Shown here piece by piece: positions 1 through 6,341 of a stretch of DNA of 40,767 nucleotides; position 1 is the first letter of the stretch; every line of letters starts with the position of its first letter. Where the stretch lies: the IMG/VR virus record IMGVR_UViG_3300036830_000056, positions 1 through 40,767 of that record. One strand, written 5' to 3'. Position numbers and translations under genes: made by a program. The stretch is from a virus. The notes below the pieces were generated by a model. That model worked only from the letters and a program-made list of their open reading frames with translations. It was not told the DNA's origin and searched no databases.

Positions 1-7
1 TGTGGGC

Positions 8-57
8 GTAAGTGGTTGATTCCACTTGACTTGCCCACCGCCGACCGAGAGTCAAGT
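8..57. promoter_or_regulatory. Operator-like inverted repeats at window left end
   Basis: Two inverted repeats lie here. AAGTGG (10-15) pairs with CCACTT (22-27) around a 6-base loop, and ACTTGACT (24-31) pairs with AGTCAAGT (50-57). The octamer GTAAGTGG at 8-15 occurs again at 14605-14612 in the central control region, and GTAAGTCG occurs at 14493-14500. I infer a binding site for a phage repressor or an RNA hairpin in the leader of the leftward transcript. No protein is shown to bind it. Confidence 0.3.
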
Positions 58-63
58 ATAGCA
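55..63 (-). promoter_or_regulatory. Extended -10 promoter, leftward
   Basis: On the minus strand this reads TGC followed by TATACT, an extended -10 element matching TATAAT at five of six positions. No good -35 hexamer is visible. If the window closes into a circle, the start site would lie about 48 bases upstream of the ATG at 40766, so this promoter would drive the small genes, the excisionase and the integrase. If the window is not circular it has no target inside it. Confidence 0.35.
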
Positions 64-90
64 AGGAAAACATATGTAAGATAGCACTCC

Positions 91-113
91 AACGCCTGAT
101 TTCACAGGGCGTT
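91..113 (-). terminator. Hairpin after small terminase gene
   Basis: AACGCC (91-96) pairs with GGCGTT (108-113) around an 11-base loop, 23 bases past the stop codon of the small terminase gene. No U tract follows on the minus strand, so it may be a weak or factor-assisted terminator of the early operon, or only a chance hairpin. Confidence 0.25.
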
Positions 114-135
114 ACCGTCTCGTTCCAGGCTTTTG

Positions 136-624
136 TCAGTGAGGCGTCGCCAAGGGCTCGTCGAATTCGTTGAACGGGTCATCCGAAAAGCTGTCCCCAG
201 CTCCCGGCGTGGTCGTGACTCGGCTGCGTGCAGACGGCGTCAGGCCCAGCTCGACCCAGAGCTTCACGCAGTTGCCGAGGGCCTTGTTTGCAATCGCGAT
301 GTACGGATTCGGCATCGGATATCCAGAGGGCGCGCGCACGACCATGCCGGCGACGGTGACCTTGGCGTTCGCATCCAGATATCTGCTCCACTGCTGACAC
401 AACGCGAGCAGGAGCCCGCGATCACCTTGCGTGACGGTGTGACTTTTTTTCAGCAGGGGCACGAGCCGGGACCATTCCGCCATCGCCACGGCGTCAGCCA
501 CCAGCTCGGGCGGCAGGTCCTCACTGGCGGCCGGCATCTCCGGTTCGTGCTCGTTCAACTTCCGCCCGCCCGGATTGCCTTCGAGCCGTTTCTGGGACGT
601 GGGCTTCGGCTTGCGGCCTCTCAT
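136..624 (-). CDS. terS: Terminase small subunit, P27 family
   Basis: This 162-residue protein is the DNA-recognition subunit of the packaging motor. It opens with the basic MRGRKPKPT signature and LEGNPGGRKLNE, continues through a helical core containing W51 and the CQQW segment, and ends with the NPYIAIANKAL and ELGLTPSARSR motifs that mark the P27 (Terminase_4) family. Length fits the family. Its ATG overlaps the stop of the glycosyltransferase gene (ATGA). It should work with the large subunit at 35912-37582, but the integrase module lies between the two if the genome is circular, which is unusual because the pair is normally adjacent. Confidence 0.9.
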   Translation of the reverse strand: MRGRKPKPTSQKRLEGNPGGRKLNEHEPEMPAASEDLPPELVADAVAMAEWSRLVPLLKKSHTVTQGDRGLLLALCQQWSRYLDANAKVTVAGMVVRAPSGYPMPNPYIAIANKALGNCVKLWVELGLTPSARSRVTTTPGAGDSFSDDPFNEFDEPLATPH

Positions 625-1484
625 TTGTGCACGACCTGCATGCCGTAGTTGTTCACGCCGTCAGGGATCACGACGCCGGCCTGCAGGATCAGCCGGTTGG
701 CTTTGAAGCGGCGGTAGTCGACGAAATGATGCCAGCGGCCCCACTTCCAGATCATGCGCGACACGTCAGGATGCAAACGGACCTGCATTTCCGATTTCGG
801 TTTCGTCCCTTCCTGCTGATAGAAGTCCGCTTGGTTCCCGCCCGAGACCGTCTGGGTCGCCAGCTTTTTTTGCAGGAAGGCATTGAACTGCACCGTGCAC
901 CAGCCCGCCTTCAGCAGCCGCAACGAGATATCGGTGTCTTCGTTGTAGCGGCCCCGCCAGCGGAATGGCACGTCGTTGCGAATCAGGTTGCAGGAATAAA
1001 TCCGCGTGTTCATCACGAACGGCGGGCACTTCGCTTTGCGTGGCGTGAAGAATTCGTAGGCCGGGCCCGCCATCGCCAGGTTCGCGTACCGCTGACAAAA
1101 TTCCTCCATCGCGAAGAACATCGTGCCGTCCTGCACGGGGATCTTGTGGTTGCGGTTCATCCAGTAAAACTTTCGGATGTTGTCATCCATGACCCAGTGC
1201 CACGCATGCCCCGCTGCGACGGCATGGTCCCATGCGAAGTTGCGGGCTGCGCCGGGGCCCTTGCTCTTCGTGGAGCCGAGGTCATCACAGGTGTCGTAGG
1301 TCTCCTGATACGTCGGGTCGAGCACGAGCAGCTTGCTCAGGTGGATGTGGGCCGCATACAGCTCCAGCTCCTGCTGCTCGACGACGACGAAGTACGGCAC
1401 CTGCATTTCCTCCAACGCGCGGCTCGTGAACCGCGTGTCGTGGCGTCCCTTCGACACGATGTAGATCGGTGCGCGCGGGTTCAT
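621..1484 (-). CDS. TAGT-type DNA glycosyltransferase
   Basis: The 287-residue protein resembles the TET/JBP-associated glycosyltransferases, GT-A-fold enzymes predicted to put sugars on modified bases of phage DNA. It opens with IYIVSKGRHDTRF, has a nucleotide-sugar and metal site at WHWVMDDN (residues 96-102), then MNTRIYSCNLI, the WRGRYNEDTDISLR block (176-189) with likely catalytic acidic residues, GWCTVQFNAF, and a C-terminal WKWGRWHHFVDY segment. The family is known by prediction and genomic association; the acceptor here is unknown. Neighbours are a ParB-like gene, a small linker gene and terS, all with ATGA overlaps, and a C5-cytosine methyltransferase lies 1.5 kb upstream in the same operon. 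No TET/JBP oxygenase was seen. Confidence 0.75.
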   Translation of the reverse strand: MNPRAPIYIVSKGRHDTRFTSRALEEMQVPYFVVVEQQELELYAAHIHLSKLLVLDPTYQETYDTCDDLGSTKSKGPGAARNFAWDHAVAAGHAWHWVMDDNIRKFYWMNRNHKIPVQDGTMFFAMEEFCQRYANLAMAGPAYEFFTPRKAKCPPFVMNTRIYSCNLIRNDVPFRWRGRYNEDTDISLRLLKAGWCTVQFNAFLQKKLATQTVSGGNQADFYQQEGTKPKSEMQVRLHPDVSRMIWKWGRWHHFVDYRRFKANRLILQAGVVIPDGVNNYGMQVVHK

Positions 1485-1663
1485 GGCTTCAGGGCTTTGC
1501 GTGGTGGCGGGTCAGGGATGCTTTCTGACGGCAGCGTGATCACGGCTGCCGAGCGGAGCAGAATCGGGCTGTCGGTAATGCCCCGGATGAGTAGCCGGTG
1601 CCCGTTCAGCGCCAGCACGGTTATTTCGATCACGGTGCCTTCTTCGATGCTGGCCCTTCTCAT
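1481..1663 (-). CDS. Small hypothetical protein between ParB-like and glycosyltransferase genes
   Basis: I do not recognise this 60-residue protein. It has an acidic start (RRASIEEG), a beta-rich centre (VIEITVLALNGHRLLIRGI) and a proline-rich, basic tail ending PPPRKALKP. Both ends overlap neighbours by the ATGA arrangement, so it is almost certainly translated in step with the ParB-like protein and the glycosyltransferase. Location suggests a role tied to those two proteins, but nothing in the sequence says what. Confidence 0.65.
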   Translation of the reverse strand: MRRASIEEGTVIEITVLALNGHRLLIRGITDSPILLRSAAVITLPSESIPDPPPRKALKP

Positions 1664-2307
1664 CGGTCGCCCTCTTCTTCGGTGCTGCTGACCACTCGCA
1701 CATCGCGTGTCAGTTCACGCACAGCGCGCGGGAACCAAATGAATTTTGTTTTTTCGTTGATGGGCTGATCGACCAGGGCGGCGAACGCATCGAGATCTGC
1801 CTGCGTATCGAAGTGCACCTTGATGGTGCGGAACGCCATCTCGTCTTCCTGCTCGAATTCGGGCATCCCTGCCCATGTCGGCTTGACCGCCTGACCGAGC
1901 AGCATCGCTTCTTCGGCGTCTGTCCAGAACGGGCGCAGGTCCAGCCCCGCTTCACGGTCGGCCGACAGCTGCGTGAAATCCCACGCCGCCAGTTCGGCCG
2001 TGCGGTTGTCGAACATGGATAGCTGACGCTTCTGTTCCGTGGTCAGGCCCCGCCGTCGAACGGCAATCAGTTCGGTGCCGTCTGCTTCAATGACCCGCAC
2101 GTTCGTGATCCCCGCTTTGATGGCAGCGCGGGTCACCCCGTTGCCCGCGAGGATGACATCGCCCTCGTCGATCACGATGGAGCGGGCTGCGCCGACTTCC
2201 TGCAGGGAGCTGCTGACCATCTCCACGTTGCGGTCGGGGTGCGTGCGCCGGTTCTCCGGGTCAGGCTTCAGAAATTCAATCGGCACAAGGTCGTCAGGAC
2301 CGGCCAT
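1660..2307 (-). CDS. ParB/Srx-like N-terminal domain protein
   Basis: This 215-residue protein carries a ParB/sulfiredoxin-fold domain in its first 100 residues: the IEFLKPDPENRRTHP opening, a helix with SSSLQEVGAARSIVID, the AGNGVTRAAIKAG loop equivalent to the ParB GxxR region, and the VRVIEADGTELIAV strand. The C-terminal half (KPTWAGMPEFEQEDE, then KVHFDTQADLDAFAALV) is seen in phage ParB-like proteins encoded near terminases and base-modification genes. In chromosomes ParB binds and hydrolyses CTP and loads at parS; in phages this domain has been linked to nuclease or DNA-modification roles. The ATG follows GAGAGAGGT. A 124-bp gap without a clear gene separates it from the HNH gene. Confidence 0.8.
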   Translation of the reverse strand: MAGPDDLVPIEFLKPDPENRRTHPDRNVEMVSSSLQEVGAARSIVIDEGDVILAGNGVTRAAIKAGITNVRVIEADGTELIAVRRRGLTTEQKRQLSMFDNRTAELAAWDFTQLSADREAGLDLRPFWTDAEEAMLLGQAVKPTWAGMPEFEQEDEMAFRTIKVHFDTQADLDAFAALVDQPINEKTKFIWFPRAVRELTRDVRVVSSTEEEGDR

Positions 2308-2431
2308 GGGTCGCTACCTCTCTCGTGGGGCTCGTTTGTTTGATACCCCTGTCCGAATTTCGCCAGAACGCGAGCGAACGAGCGAGGGGTTTCCTGCAGC
2401 GTCGTTTCGTCGTGATTGGAAGGGGCATACC

Positions 2432-2800
2432 CTATCGGCCGAAGCCGCCATCGTAGGCCACAGTTTTCCGCGCGTGACAGGCACGACACAATGCTTGATG
2501 GTTCTCCGGTGCAAAGAACAGCCGCGCGTCGCCTTTGTGCGGGACGATGTGGTCGGTCTGATTACTTGGTGTCTGCATCCCGAGCTGTTGACAGCGGCTG
2601 TCTGTTGTCGCCGGTGCGCCGGGTGGCCGCTGACCACAGAACCGATACTGCTGCAGGAACTGCCGACTATAGGCAGACCATGCCTTCGTGTATCCACGCG
2701 CAGAGGCAGAGGCACGCTGATGCAGAGCACACCATTTGCTGCCACGCACAAGGCGTCCGCAGTGAGGATGCGGGCACGGGTGTTCGGGTGCTGACGGCAC
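2432..2800 (-). CDS. HNH endonuclease
   Basis: The 122-residue protein has paired zinc ligands at the N terminus (CPHPHCGR and WCALH), then the phage HNH core: AYSRQFLQQYRFC, DHIVPHKGDARLFF with the first catalytic His, NHQALCRACHARKT, and a GGFGR end. HNH proteins of this HK97 gp74-like type assist terminase-driven DNA packaging and are usually next to terminase genes; here it lies upstream of ParB-like, glycosyltransferase and terS in one transcript. The start is a GTG placed 8 bases after GGAGGA, which itself lies inside the end of the upstream zinc-ribbon gene; no in-frame ATG fits. Confidence 0.85.
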   Translation of the reverse strand: MPSAPEHPCPHPHCGRLVRGSKWCALHQRASASARGYTKAWSAYSRQFLQQYRFCGQRPPGAPATTDSRCQQLGMQTPSNQTDHIVPHKGDARLFFAPENHQALCRACHARKTVAYDGGFGR

Positions 2801-2801
2801 G

Positions 2802-2954
2802 TCATCCTTCCTCCGGCCAGTCCTCTAGGCAATACGCACAGATCACGTCACCGTTTTTCGTGCAGTACTGCAGCGACTGCGGGTCTTTGCAGTTTGGACA
2901 ATTACCGACGACCAGCGTGATGCGCTTGACGGTGGGCTTCGTCTTCTTCTTCAT
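2802..2954 (-). CDS. 50-residue zinc-ribbon microprotein
   Basis: A short gene of 50 codons starts at the ATGA overlap with the methyltransferase stop and ends in GGAGGAAGGATGA, whose purines form the ribosome binding site of the HNH gene. The N terminus is basic (MKKKTKP). Cysteine pairs CPNC and CAYC, with another Cys between them, suggest a single zinc ribbon. The function is unknown; a DNA-, RNA- or protein-binding accessory is likely. Tight coupling on both sides supports it as real. Confidence 0.7.
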   Translation of the reverse strand: MKKKTKPTVKRITLVVGNCPNCKDPQSLQYCTKNGDVICAYCLEDWPEEG

Positions 2955-3760
2955 GGCTCCAGCTCCATGTATGCCTTCACGAACAACGCGCCGACCTGCG
3001 GGACGATGGCATTGCCGTACCCGCGCAGGCGTCCCACACGGGCGGGTATCCCATCAGCCAGCGGGAATGTGCCGGGTTCAACAGGCCGCGCCTTCCCGTC
3101 TCGACATTGGAGCCAGTCGGCGTCTGCCCAGACATCACGAGCAGGACCTGCCGAGGCAGCAGATCCTGTCGGCGGCGTGTGCTGCCATCTGGATTCGTCG
3201 CCGTCAGCGACATGCCCGCTGAGTCTTTCCAATCTCTCGCGGTCGGCGTCACCCATGCTGCGAGCGGCCACGAAAAACAATCGCGGGCGGCGATGCGGGG
3301 CACCAACGCACGCAGCGCACAGATCCGCCGACGCGACGGCGTAGTTCTCATTTTCCAGGTTAGATGAAACACGGTCGAACCACCCGAGACCGTCTGCGCT
3401 CGCAACCTGTTCACCAAAGACAACGACAGGGCGGCACTCGACGATGAGCTGAAACCACGCAGGCCAAAGGTCGCGCGAATCACCGGAGCCATCGCCGTAC
3501 CCAGAGGCGCTGAAGGGTTGACAGGGACAACTGCCCGTCCAGACTGCTCGCGTCTCCGGCCAGCCGGCGAGTCGGAGGGCGTAGGGCCAGCCACCGATGC
3601 CGGCGAAGAAGTGACACTGCGCGAATCCTCGGAGGTCAGCTCCGGAAACATCGACGATAGATCGCCGGTCCACTTCACCATCGGGTAACTCACCTGTCCG
3701 AATCAACGCGGTCAACCAGTCTGCGATCTGCGCATCGTTCTCGTTGTAGTAGACCGGCAT
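2951..3760 (-). CDS. DNA cytosine-5 methyltransferase
   Basis: This 269-residue enzyme transfers a methyl group from S-adenosylmethionine to C5 of cytosine. Visible motifs are the AdoMet-binding FAGIGG (52-57), the catalytic TGSCPCQPFS with nucleophile C80, FGEQVA (115-120) at the place of the usual ENV motif, APHRRPRLF (154-162), and the closing GYGNAIVPQVG (247-257). The target-recognition stretch between about 165 and 245 is short. The GEQV form is common in phage members. It overlaps the zinc-ribbon gene by ATGA and follows the J-domain gene by 3 bases. Role could be self-protection from host restriction or the first step of base hypermodification with the glycosyltransferase downstream. 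A second frame inside it also looks coding. Confidence 0.9.
   Translation of the reverse strand: MPVYYNENDAQIADWLTALIRTGELPDGEVDRRSIVDVSGADLRGFAQCHFFAGIGGWPYALRLAGWPETRAVWTGSCPCQPFSASGYGDGSGDSRDLWPAWFQLIVECRPVVVFGEQVASADGLGWFDRVSSNLENENYAVASADLCAACVGAPHRRPRLFFVAARSMGDADRERLERLSGHVADGDESRWQHTPPTGSAASAGPARDVWADADWLQCRDGKARPVEPGTFPLADGIPARVGRLRGYGNAIVPQVGALFVKAYMELEP
2977..3693 (-). other. Possible overlapping gene inside the methyltransferase
   Basis: In another minus-strand frame within the methyltransferase gene there is an open stretch of up to 238 codons, starting with GTG or an ATG four codons later. Unlike a random shadow it contains strings I associate with real phage proteins: SGGSTVFHLTWKMRTTPSRR, TPTARDWKDSAGMS, a cluster of Arg residues near LLPRQV, and at the end LNPAHSRWLMGYPPVWDAC followed by AMPSSRRSA. 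I infer either true dual coding (overprinting) or a family of database proteins that are themselves shadows of this methyltransferase. It has no ribosome binding site that I can defend. Confidence 0.3.
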
Positions 3761-3763
3761 CCG

Positions 3764-4429
3764 TCACCGAACGATTTCGTCAAGGGCGTAGTCGCGCGCT
3801 CGCGTCAGGTGCGCCATCGTCACGTCATCGCCGCCGTGGTCAGGATGTGCCACGCGGGCTCGCTCCCGATACCGCGAGGTCAGTTCATCAGCGGAGACAT
3901 ACTCGCCACTCGTGAACCCGAACACGCTGCGCCAGTCAGCCGCGCTGTCGGCCGGCAATGCCTTGTAGCCTTCCAGCGCCTGCTCGATGGTGCCGACGCC
4001 GTAGCGGTCCACCCGCCGAATCGCGTCGATGTGTGCCGCGATGGCTGCGACGTTGTCAGCCACTCGCGCCCAGCGGTCACAGGCCAGCACGGTCGCGCGG
4101 CCCTTGAAGGAAAAGTAGACCGCTGCGCCCGGATCTGAGGGCTGCTCATCGCCGTAGGGAATGCCCCGCAGATTGATCTTCACGTTCGTGGACAGCGTCG
4201 GGTCTGAGCCGGGCAGCAGGTGCAGCTGCCGCTCCAAACGCTCGACAGCCAGCGCCATGCTGATGGCCTTCGTGCGTTTATGAATCATCTGACCGGAGCC
4301 CGACGCCGGGTCCCCGATGCGTGTGCGCACAGTCTCAGTAAACGCAGCCTGCTTGCGCAGCTTTGTCCGTTTCCACCCGAGCGGCCAGAACAACGGGAAG
4401 CGCGGCACCGATTCAACGGGTGGCAGCAT
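3764..4429 (-). CDS. J-domain (DnaJ-like) phage protein
   Basis: The 221-residue protein ends in a J-domain: SADELTSRYRERARVAHPDHGG carries the diagnostic HPD triad, followed by helix LTRARDYALDEI. Upstream are the FPLFWPLGWKRT start, NVKINLRGIPYGDEQPSD, AVYFSFKGRATVLACDRW and VADNVAAIAAHIDAIRRVDRYGVG, the conserved body of a phage family. J-domains stimulate Hsp70 ATPases, so recruitment of host DnaK to phage DNA or assembly complexes is likely, unproven. I use the ATG at 4429, eight bases after GGAG, rather than the earlier start that would overlap the upstream gene. Confidence 0.8.
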   Translation of the reverse strand: MLPPVESVPRFPLFWPLGWKRTKLRKQAAFTETVRTRIGDPASGSGQMIHKRTKAISMALAVERLERQLHLLPGSDPTLSTNVKINLRGIPYGDEQPSDPGAAVYFSFKGRATVLACDRWARVADNVAAIAAHIDAIRRVDRYGVGTIEQALEGYKALPADSAADWRSVFGFTSGEYVSADELTSRYRERARVAHPDHGGDDVTMAHLTRARDYALDEIVR

Positions 4430-4431
4430 CG

Positions 4432-4644
4432 TCAAGGCTCCAGCGTGTTGCAATCGGCATGGCAGACCGGATGCCCATTGCGGTCGAGCACGTGCCCGCT
4501 GTAATTCCGCCCCCGCACATCCGTCTGCCGGCCTGTCCGCAGCAGGTGCACCTCAGCGCACCCGTCGTCGCGCAGACGCACCGAGACGAATCGGTGGTCA
4601 CCCCAGATCAACTTCGCCCGCTCAACCGCTTCGCTGATCGTCAT
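4432..4644 (-). CDS. Hypothetical 70-residue protein
   Basis: No family recognised. The protein begins MTISEAVERAKLIWGDHRFV, has a predicted helix then beta strands, a Cys in DGCAEVHLL, and a short His/Cys cluster near the end (GHPVCHADC) that could bind metal. The start at 4644 is fixed by an ATGA overlap with the upstream stop. It sits in the early operon between a small Arg-rich protein and the J-domain protein. Confidence 0.65.
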   Translation of the reverse strand: MTISEAVERAKLIWGDHRFVSVRLRDDGCAEVHLLRTGRQTDVRGRNYSGHVLDRNGHPVCHADCNTLEP

Positions 4645-4850
4645 CGTCGTCCTCGTTTCGGTTGCCGCCGTTTCCCTGCGTAGAATTCCCAATCAATCGC
4701 CGCGCGGGCCTGCCGGCGCACGGCCTGCGGCACGAACCCGCAGACCAGTGCGACCGCTTCTGGTCTCCCGACCAGCAGGTAAATCTCGGTCTCGTGTGCT
4801 GCGTTCCGCTGCGCCAGCTCCGCGTCAGTGGGCAGTCGCCGATGCGCCAT
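4641..4850 (-). CDS. Hypothetical small basic protein
   Basis: The 69-residue protein starts MAHRRLPTDAELAQRNAAHE and ends in a strongly basic tail (KRRQPKRGRR), which suggests nucleic-acid contact. No family recognised. I choose the ATG at 4850 because GAGG lies six bases upstream; earlier ATGs at 4880 and 4877 would give a longer overlap with the preceding gene and weaker ribosome binding sites. It overlaps the preceding gene by 26 bases. Confidence 0.6.
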   Translation of the reverse strand: MAHRRLPTDAELAQRNAAHETEIYLLVGRPEAVALVCGFVPQAVRRQARAAIDWEFYAGKRRQPKRGRR

Positions 4851-5349
4851 GGCGTCCTCGTCGAATCGGTTCGTCATCATCCATGCTCGTGAGCAGATCG
4901 CCCTGCTCCGGCTCGAAGGTCAGGTAGTGCGTATCGTTCACCCCGTTGGCGATGTACAGCAGCTGGTCAGCCGTCGGATACGAAAAACTGACTTTCAACG
5001 TGGCTTCGCAGACGGCGGGCTCGCGGTCATGCTTCACCTTCGCTTTCAGTTTTTCCTCGATGCGCACGTTCGGGAGCACGATGCGGCGGTCGCCCTGGTC
5101 AGGCGTCATCGCAAACGTCAGCCGCTGATCTTCATGGCTAATCAACGCCGTCACCGCATCGATGGCCGGCTTCAGCGTGCCGGTCGAAGAATCGAACAGC
5201 AGCGACCGGATGTTCAGGTCATCCGCCTGCGACGGGGTGAACGGCGCGATGGCAAACGTGCAGACCACAATCCGCCGCGTCTCTTCGTCTTCGACTTCGG
5301 TTGTGAACGTCACGTCGGTCAACGTCATCGGAGTGTCAGGTGCAAACAT
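4825..5349 (-). CDS. Hypothetical 174-residue protein
   Basis: A well-supported gene with GGAGG seven to eight bases before its ATG, but not a family I can name. Alternating hydrophobic strands (DVTFTTEVEDEETRRIVVCT, QRLTFAMTP, CEATLKVSFSYPTADQL, THYLTFEPEQGDLL) point to a beta-sandwich or beta-barrel fold, with an acidic C-terminal segment (SMDDDEPI). It lies among early genes for DNA metabolism. A single-strand-binding or accessory role is possible but nothing diagnostic is visible. Confidence 0.65.
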   Translation of the reverse strand: MFAPDTPMTLTDVTFTTEVEDEETRRIVVCTFAIAPFTPSQADDLNIRSLLFDSSTGTLKPAIDAVTALISHEDQRLTFAMTPDQGDRRIVLPNVRIEEKLKAKVKHDREPAVCEATLKVSFSYPTADQLLYIANGVNDTHYLTFEPEQGDLLTSMDDDEPIRRGRHGASATAH

Positions 5350-5363
5350 TTTCGGTCCTCCAG

Positions 5364-5714
5364 TCAGAACAGGTCAGCCGGCGTCGGTGTCGGCGGGGCA
5401 TTCAGCACGAGTGCGACGAGCCGTTCATACTCACGATGCGAAGCGCCGCTCCGCGCACACCCGAGCTTGTGCTGCAGCTCGCAGGCCACGTTCAGGAACG
5501 TTGACCCATCCTGCCGCGAGCGCACGGGGCGCATCATCCGCCCGCAGGCTGCGCACTCGACTTCCATCTGCAGCAGCTGCTCCCGCAGCGTCGGGGCCGC
5601 GTGCCGCACTTCCATCCGATGTCGTGGGTGCTGATGCCCGCCGTCACGGTCATACGTCGACACGCGCACGAGCGGCTGTAGGTCAGGCCAGAGCGGATGG
5701 CGGTCGATGGTCAT
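5364..5714 (-). CDS. Hypothetical zinc-ribbon protein
   Basis: The 116-residue protein contains a central cysteine set (CAACGRMMRPVRSR, then CELQHKLGCARSG) that looks like a zinc ribbon, with a His-rich stretch before it (GGHQHPRHRMEVRHA). The remainder, SHREYERLVALVLNAPP, is likely helical. The start overlaps the upstream membrane-protein gene by ATGA. Function is unknown. Confidence 0.6.
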   Translation of the reverse strand: MTIDRHPLWPDLQPLVRVSTYDRDGGHQHPRHRMEVRHAAPTLREQLLQMEVECAACGRMMRPVRSRQDGSTFLNVACELQHKLGCARSGASHREYERLVALVLNAPPTPTPADLF

Positions 5715-5854
5715 CCAATATCTCGCAGCAGCAGCCAGCGCATCGGCTGCACGAGAATCACCTTACGCAGACCCACGAAGATCAACAGTTTGAAAAGCCA
5801 GCCCGCTCCCCAGCGGGGCACCGACACCAGTTGCCATGTATGAATGTGGCTCAT
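5711..5854 (-). CDS. Small hydrophobic protein, 47 residues
   Basis: This short protein begins MSHIHTWQLVSVPRWGAG, followed by a hydrophobic run (WLFKLLIFVGLRKVILVQ) and a second short one (WLLLRDIG). A single membrane helix or membrane-surface association is plausible. Its ATG overlaps the stop of the upstream gene and its stop overlaps the next start, both as ATGA, which is the main evidence that it is real. No family recognised. Confidence 0.6.
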   Translation of the reverse strand: MSHIHTWQLVSVPRWGAGWLFKLLIFVGLRKVILVQPMRWLLLRDIG

Positions 5855-6045
5855 GCGATCCGCTTCCCTTCTCCGCGCTCGACGCGGATGAACACCGTCC
5901 CGCCGCGAGCCGACAGCAGCCGCGCGGGCGCAGTGACGTGATAGTCCTTGGGCCGATACGTGAGCATCAGGCGATCCATTTCGACCGCTGCCGCTTCTGG
6001 TGACTCGGCCTCGATGACCAGACTGGTCGTGACGGTGTAGTTCAT
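5851..6045 (-). CDS. Hypothetical 64-residue protein
   Basis: The protein has an amphipathic beta-alpha-beta look: NYTVTTSLVIEAESPEAAAVEMDRL, then VTAPARLLSARGGTVFIRVERG. The opening strand and the SPEAAAVEM helix resemble small phage proteins with a ferredoxin-like fold, but I cannot name the family. ATGA overlaps mark both ends. Confidence 0.6.
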   Translation of the reverse strand: MNYTVTTSLVIEAESPEAAAVEMDRLMLTYRPKDYHVTAPARLLSARGGTVFIRVERGEGKRIA

Positions 6046-6341
6046 GGGTCCTCGTCGTTGTGGTCACAGATGCCGTCTTCCTCGACACGCTGACAGCTCG
6101 CACAGACAAACCCGCCGCAGGCGCACGCGGCCGACTGCAACAGCGGCACCTCACAGCGACAGCCGATGCAGAGGATGCGGATCTGATCCGGGTCCTTCGC
6201 CAGCTCGCGCACATGGGCCTGCACAGCGCGACGTTCTTCATCGGTCTCTGGTTGACCGTCGCAGCGTTTCGGCATGTTCTGGCCCGATGTCATCTCCCGA
6301 AAAATTTCCTCGGCACCTGGAAATGATGGATGTTGAATCAT
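6042..6341 (-). CDS. Hypothetical zinc-finger-like protein
   Basis: The 99-residue protein has a helical N-terminal half (ETDEERRAVQAHVRELAK) and a cysteine-dense C-terminal half (CIGCRCEV, ACACGGFVCASCQRV, then ICDH) that should bind one or two zinc ions. The start is the ATG right after the rusA stop, five bases past a GGAGG; a later ATG (MTSGQN) is possible. The function is unknown; the position beside rusA suggests DNA metabolism. Confidence 0.6.
   Translation of the reverse strand: MIQHPSFPGAEEIFREMTSGQNMPKRCDGQPETDEERRAVQAHVRELAKDPDQIRILCIGCRCEVPLLQSAACACGGFVCASCQRVEEDGICDHNDEDP

Noticed and set aside
627-1691. Long plus-strand ORF of 354 codons antisense to the glycosyltransferase
   Set aside because: His/Arg/Val-rich shadow of a GC-rich gene; the minus frame holds conserved motifs and ATGA overlaps.
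4825-5349. Candidate TET/JBP oxygenase to complete the modification pathway
   Set aside because: The protein is beta-rich but shows no HxD...H iron-binding pattern, and no other protein in the window does so convincingly.
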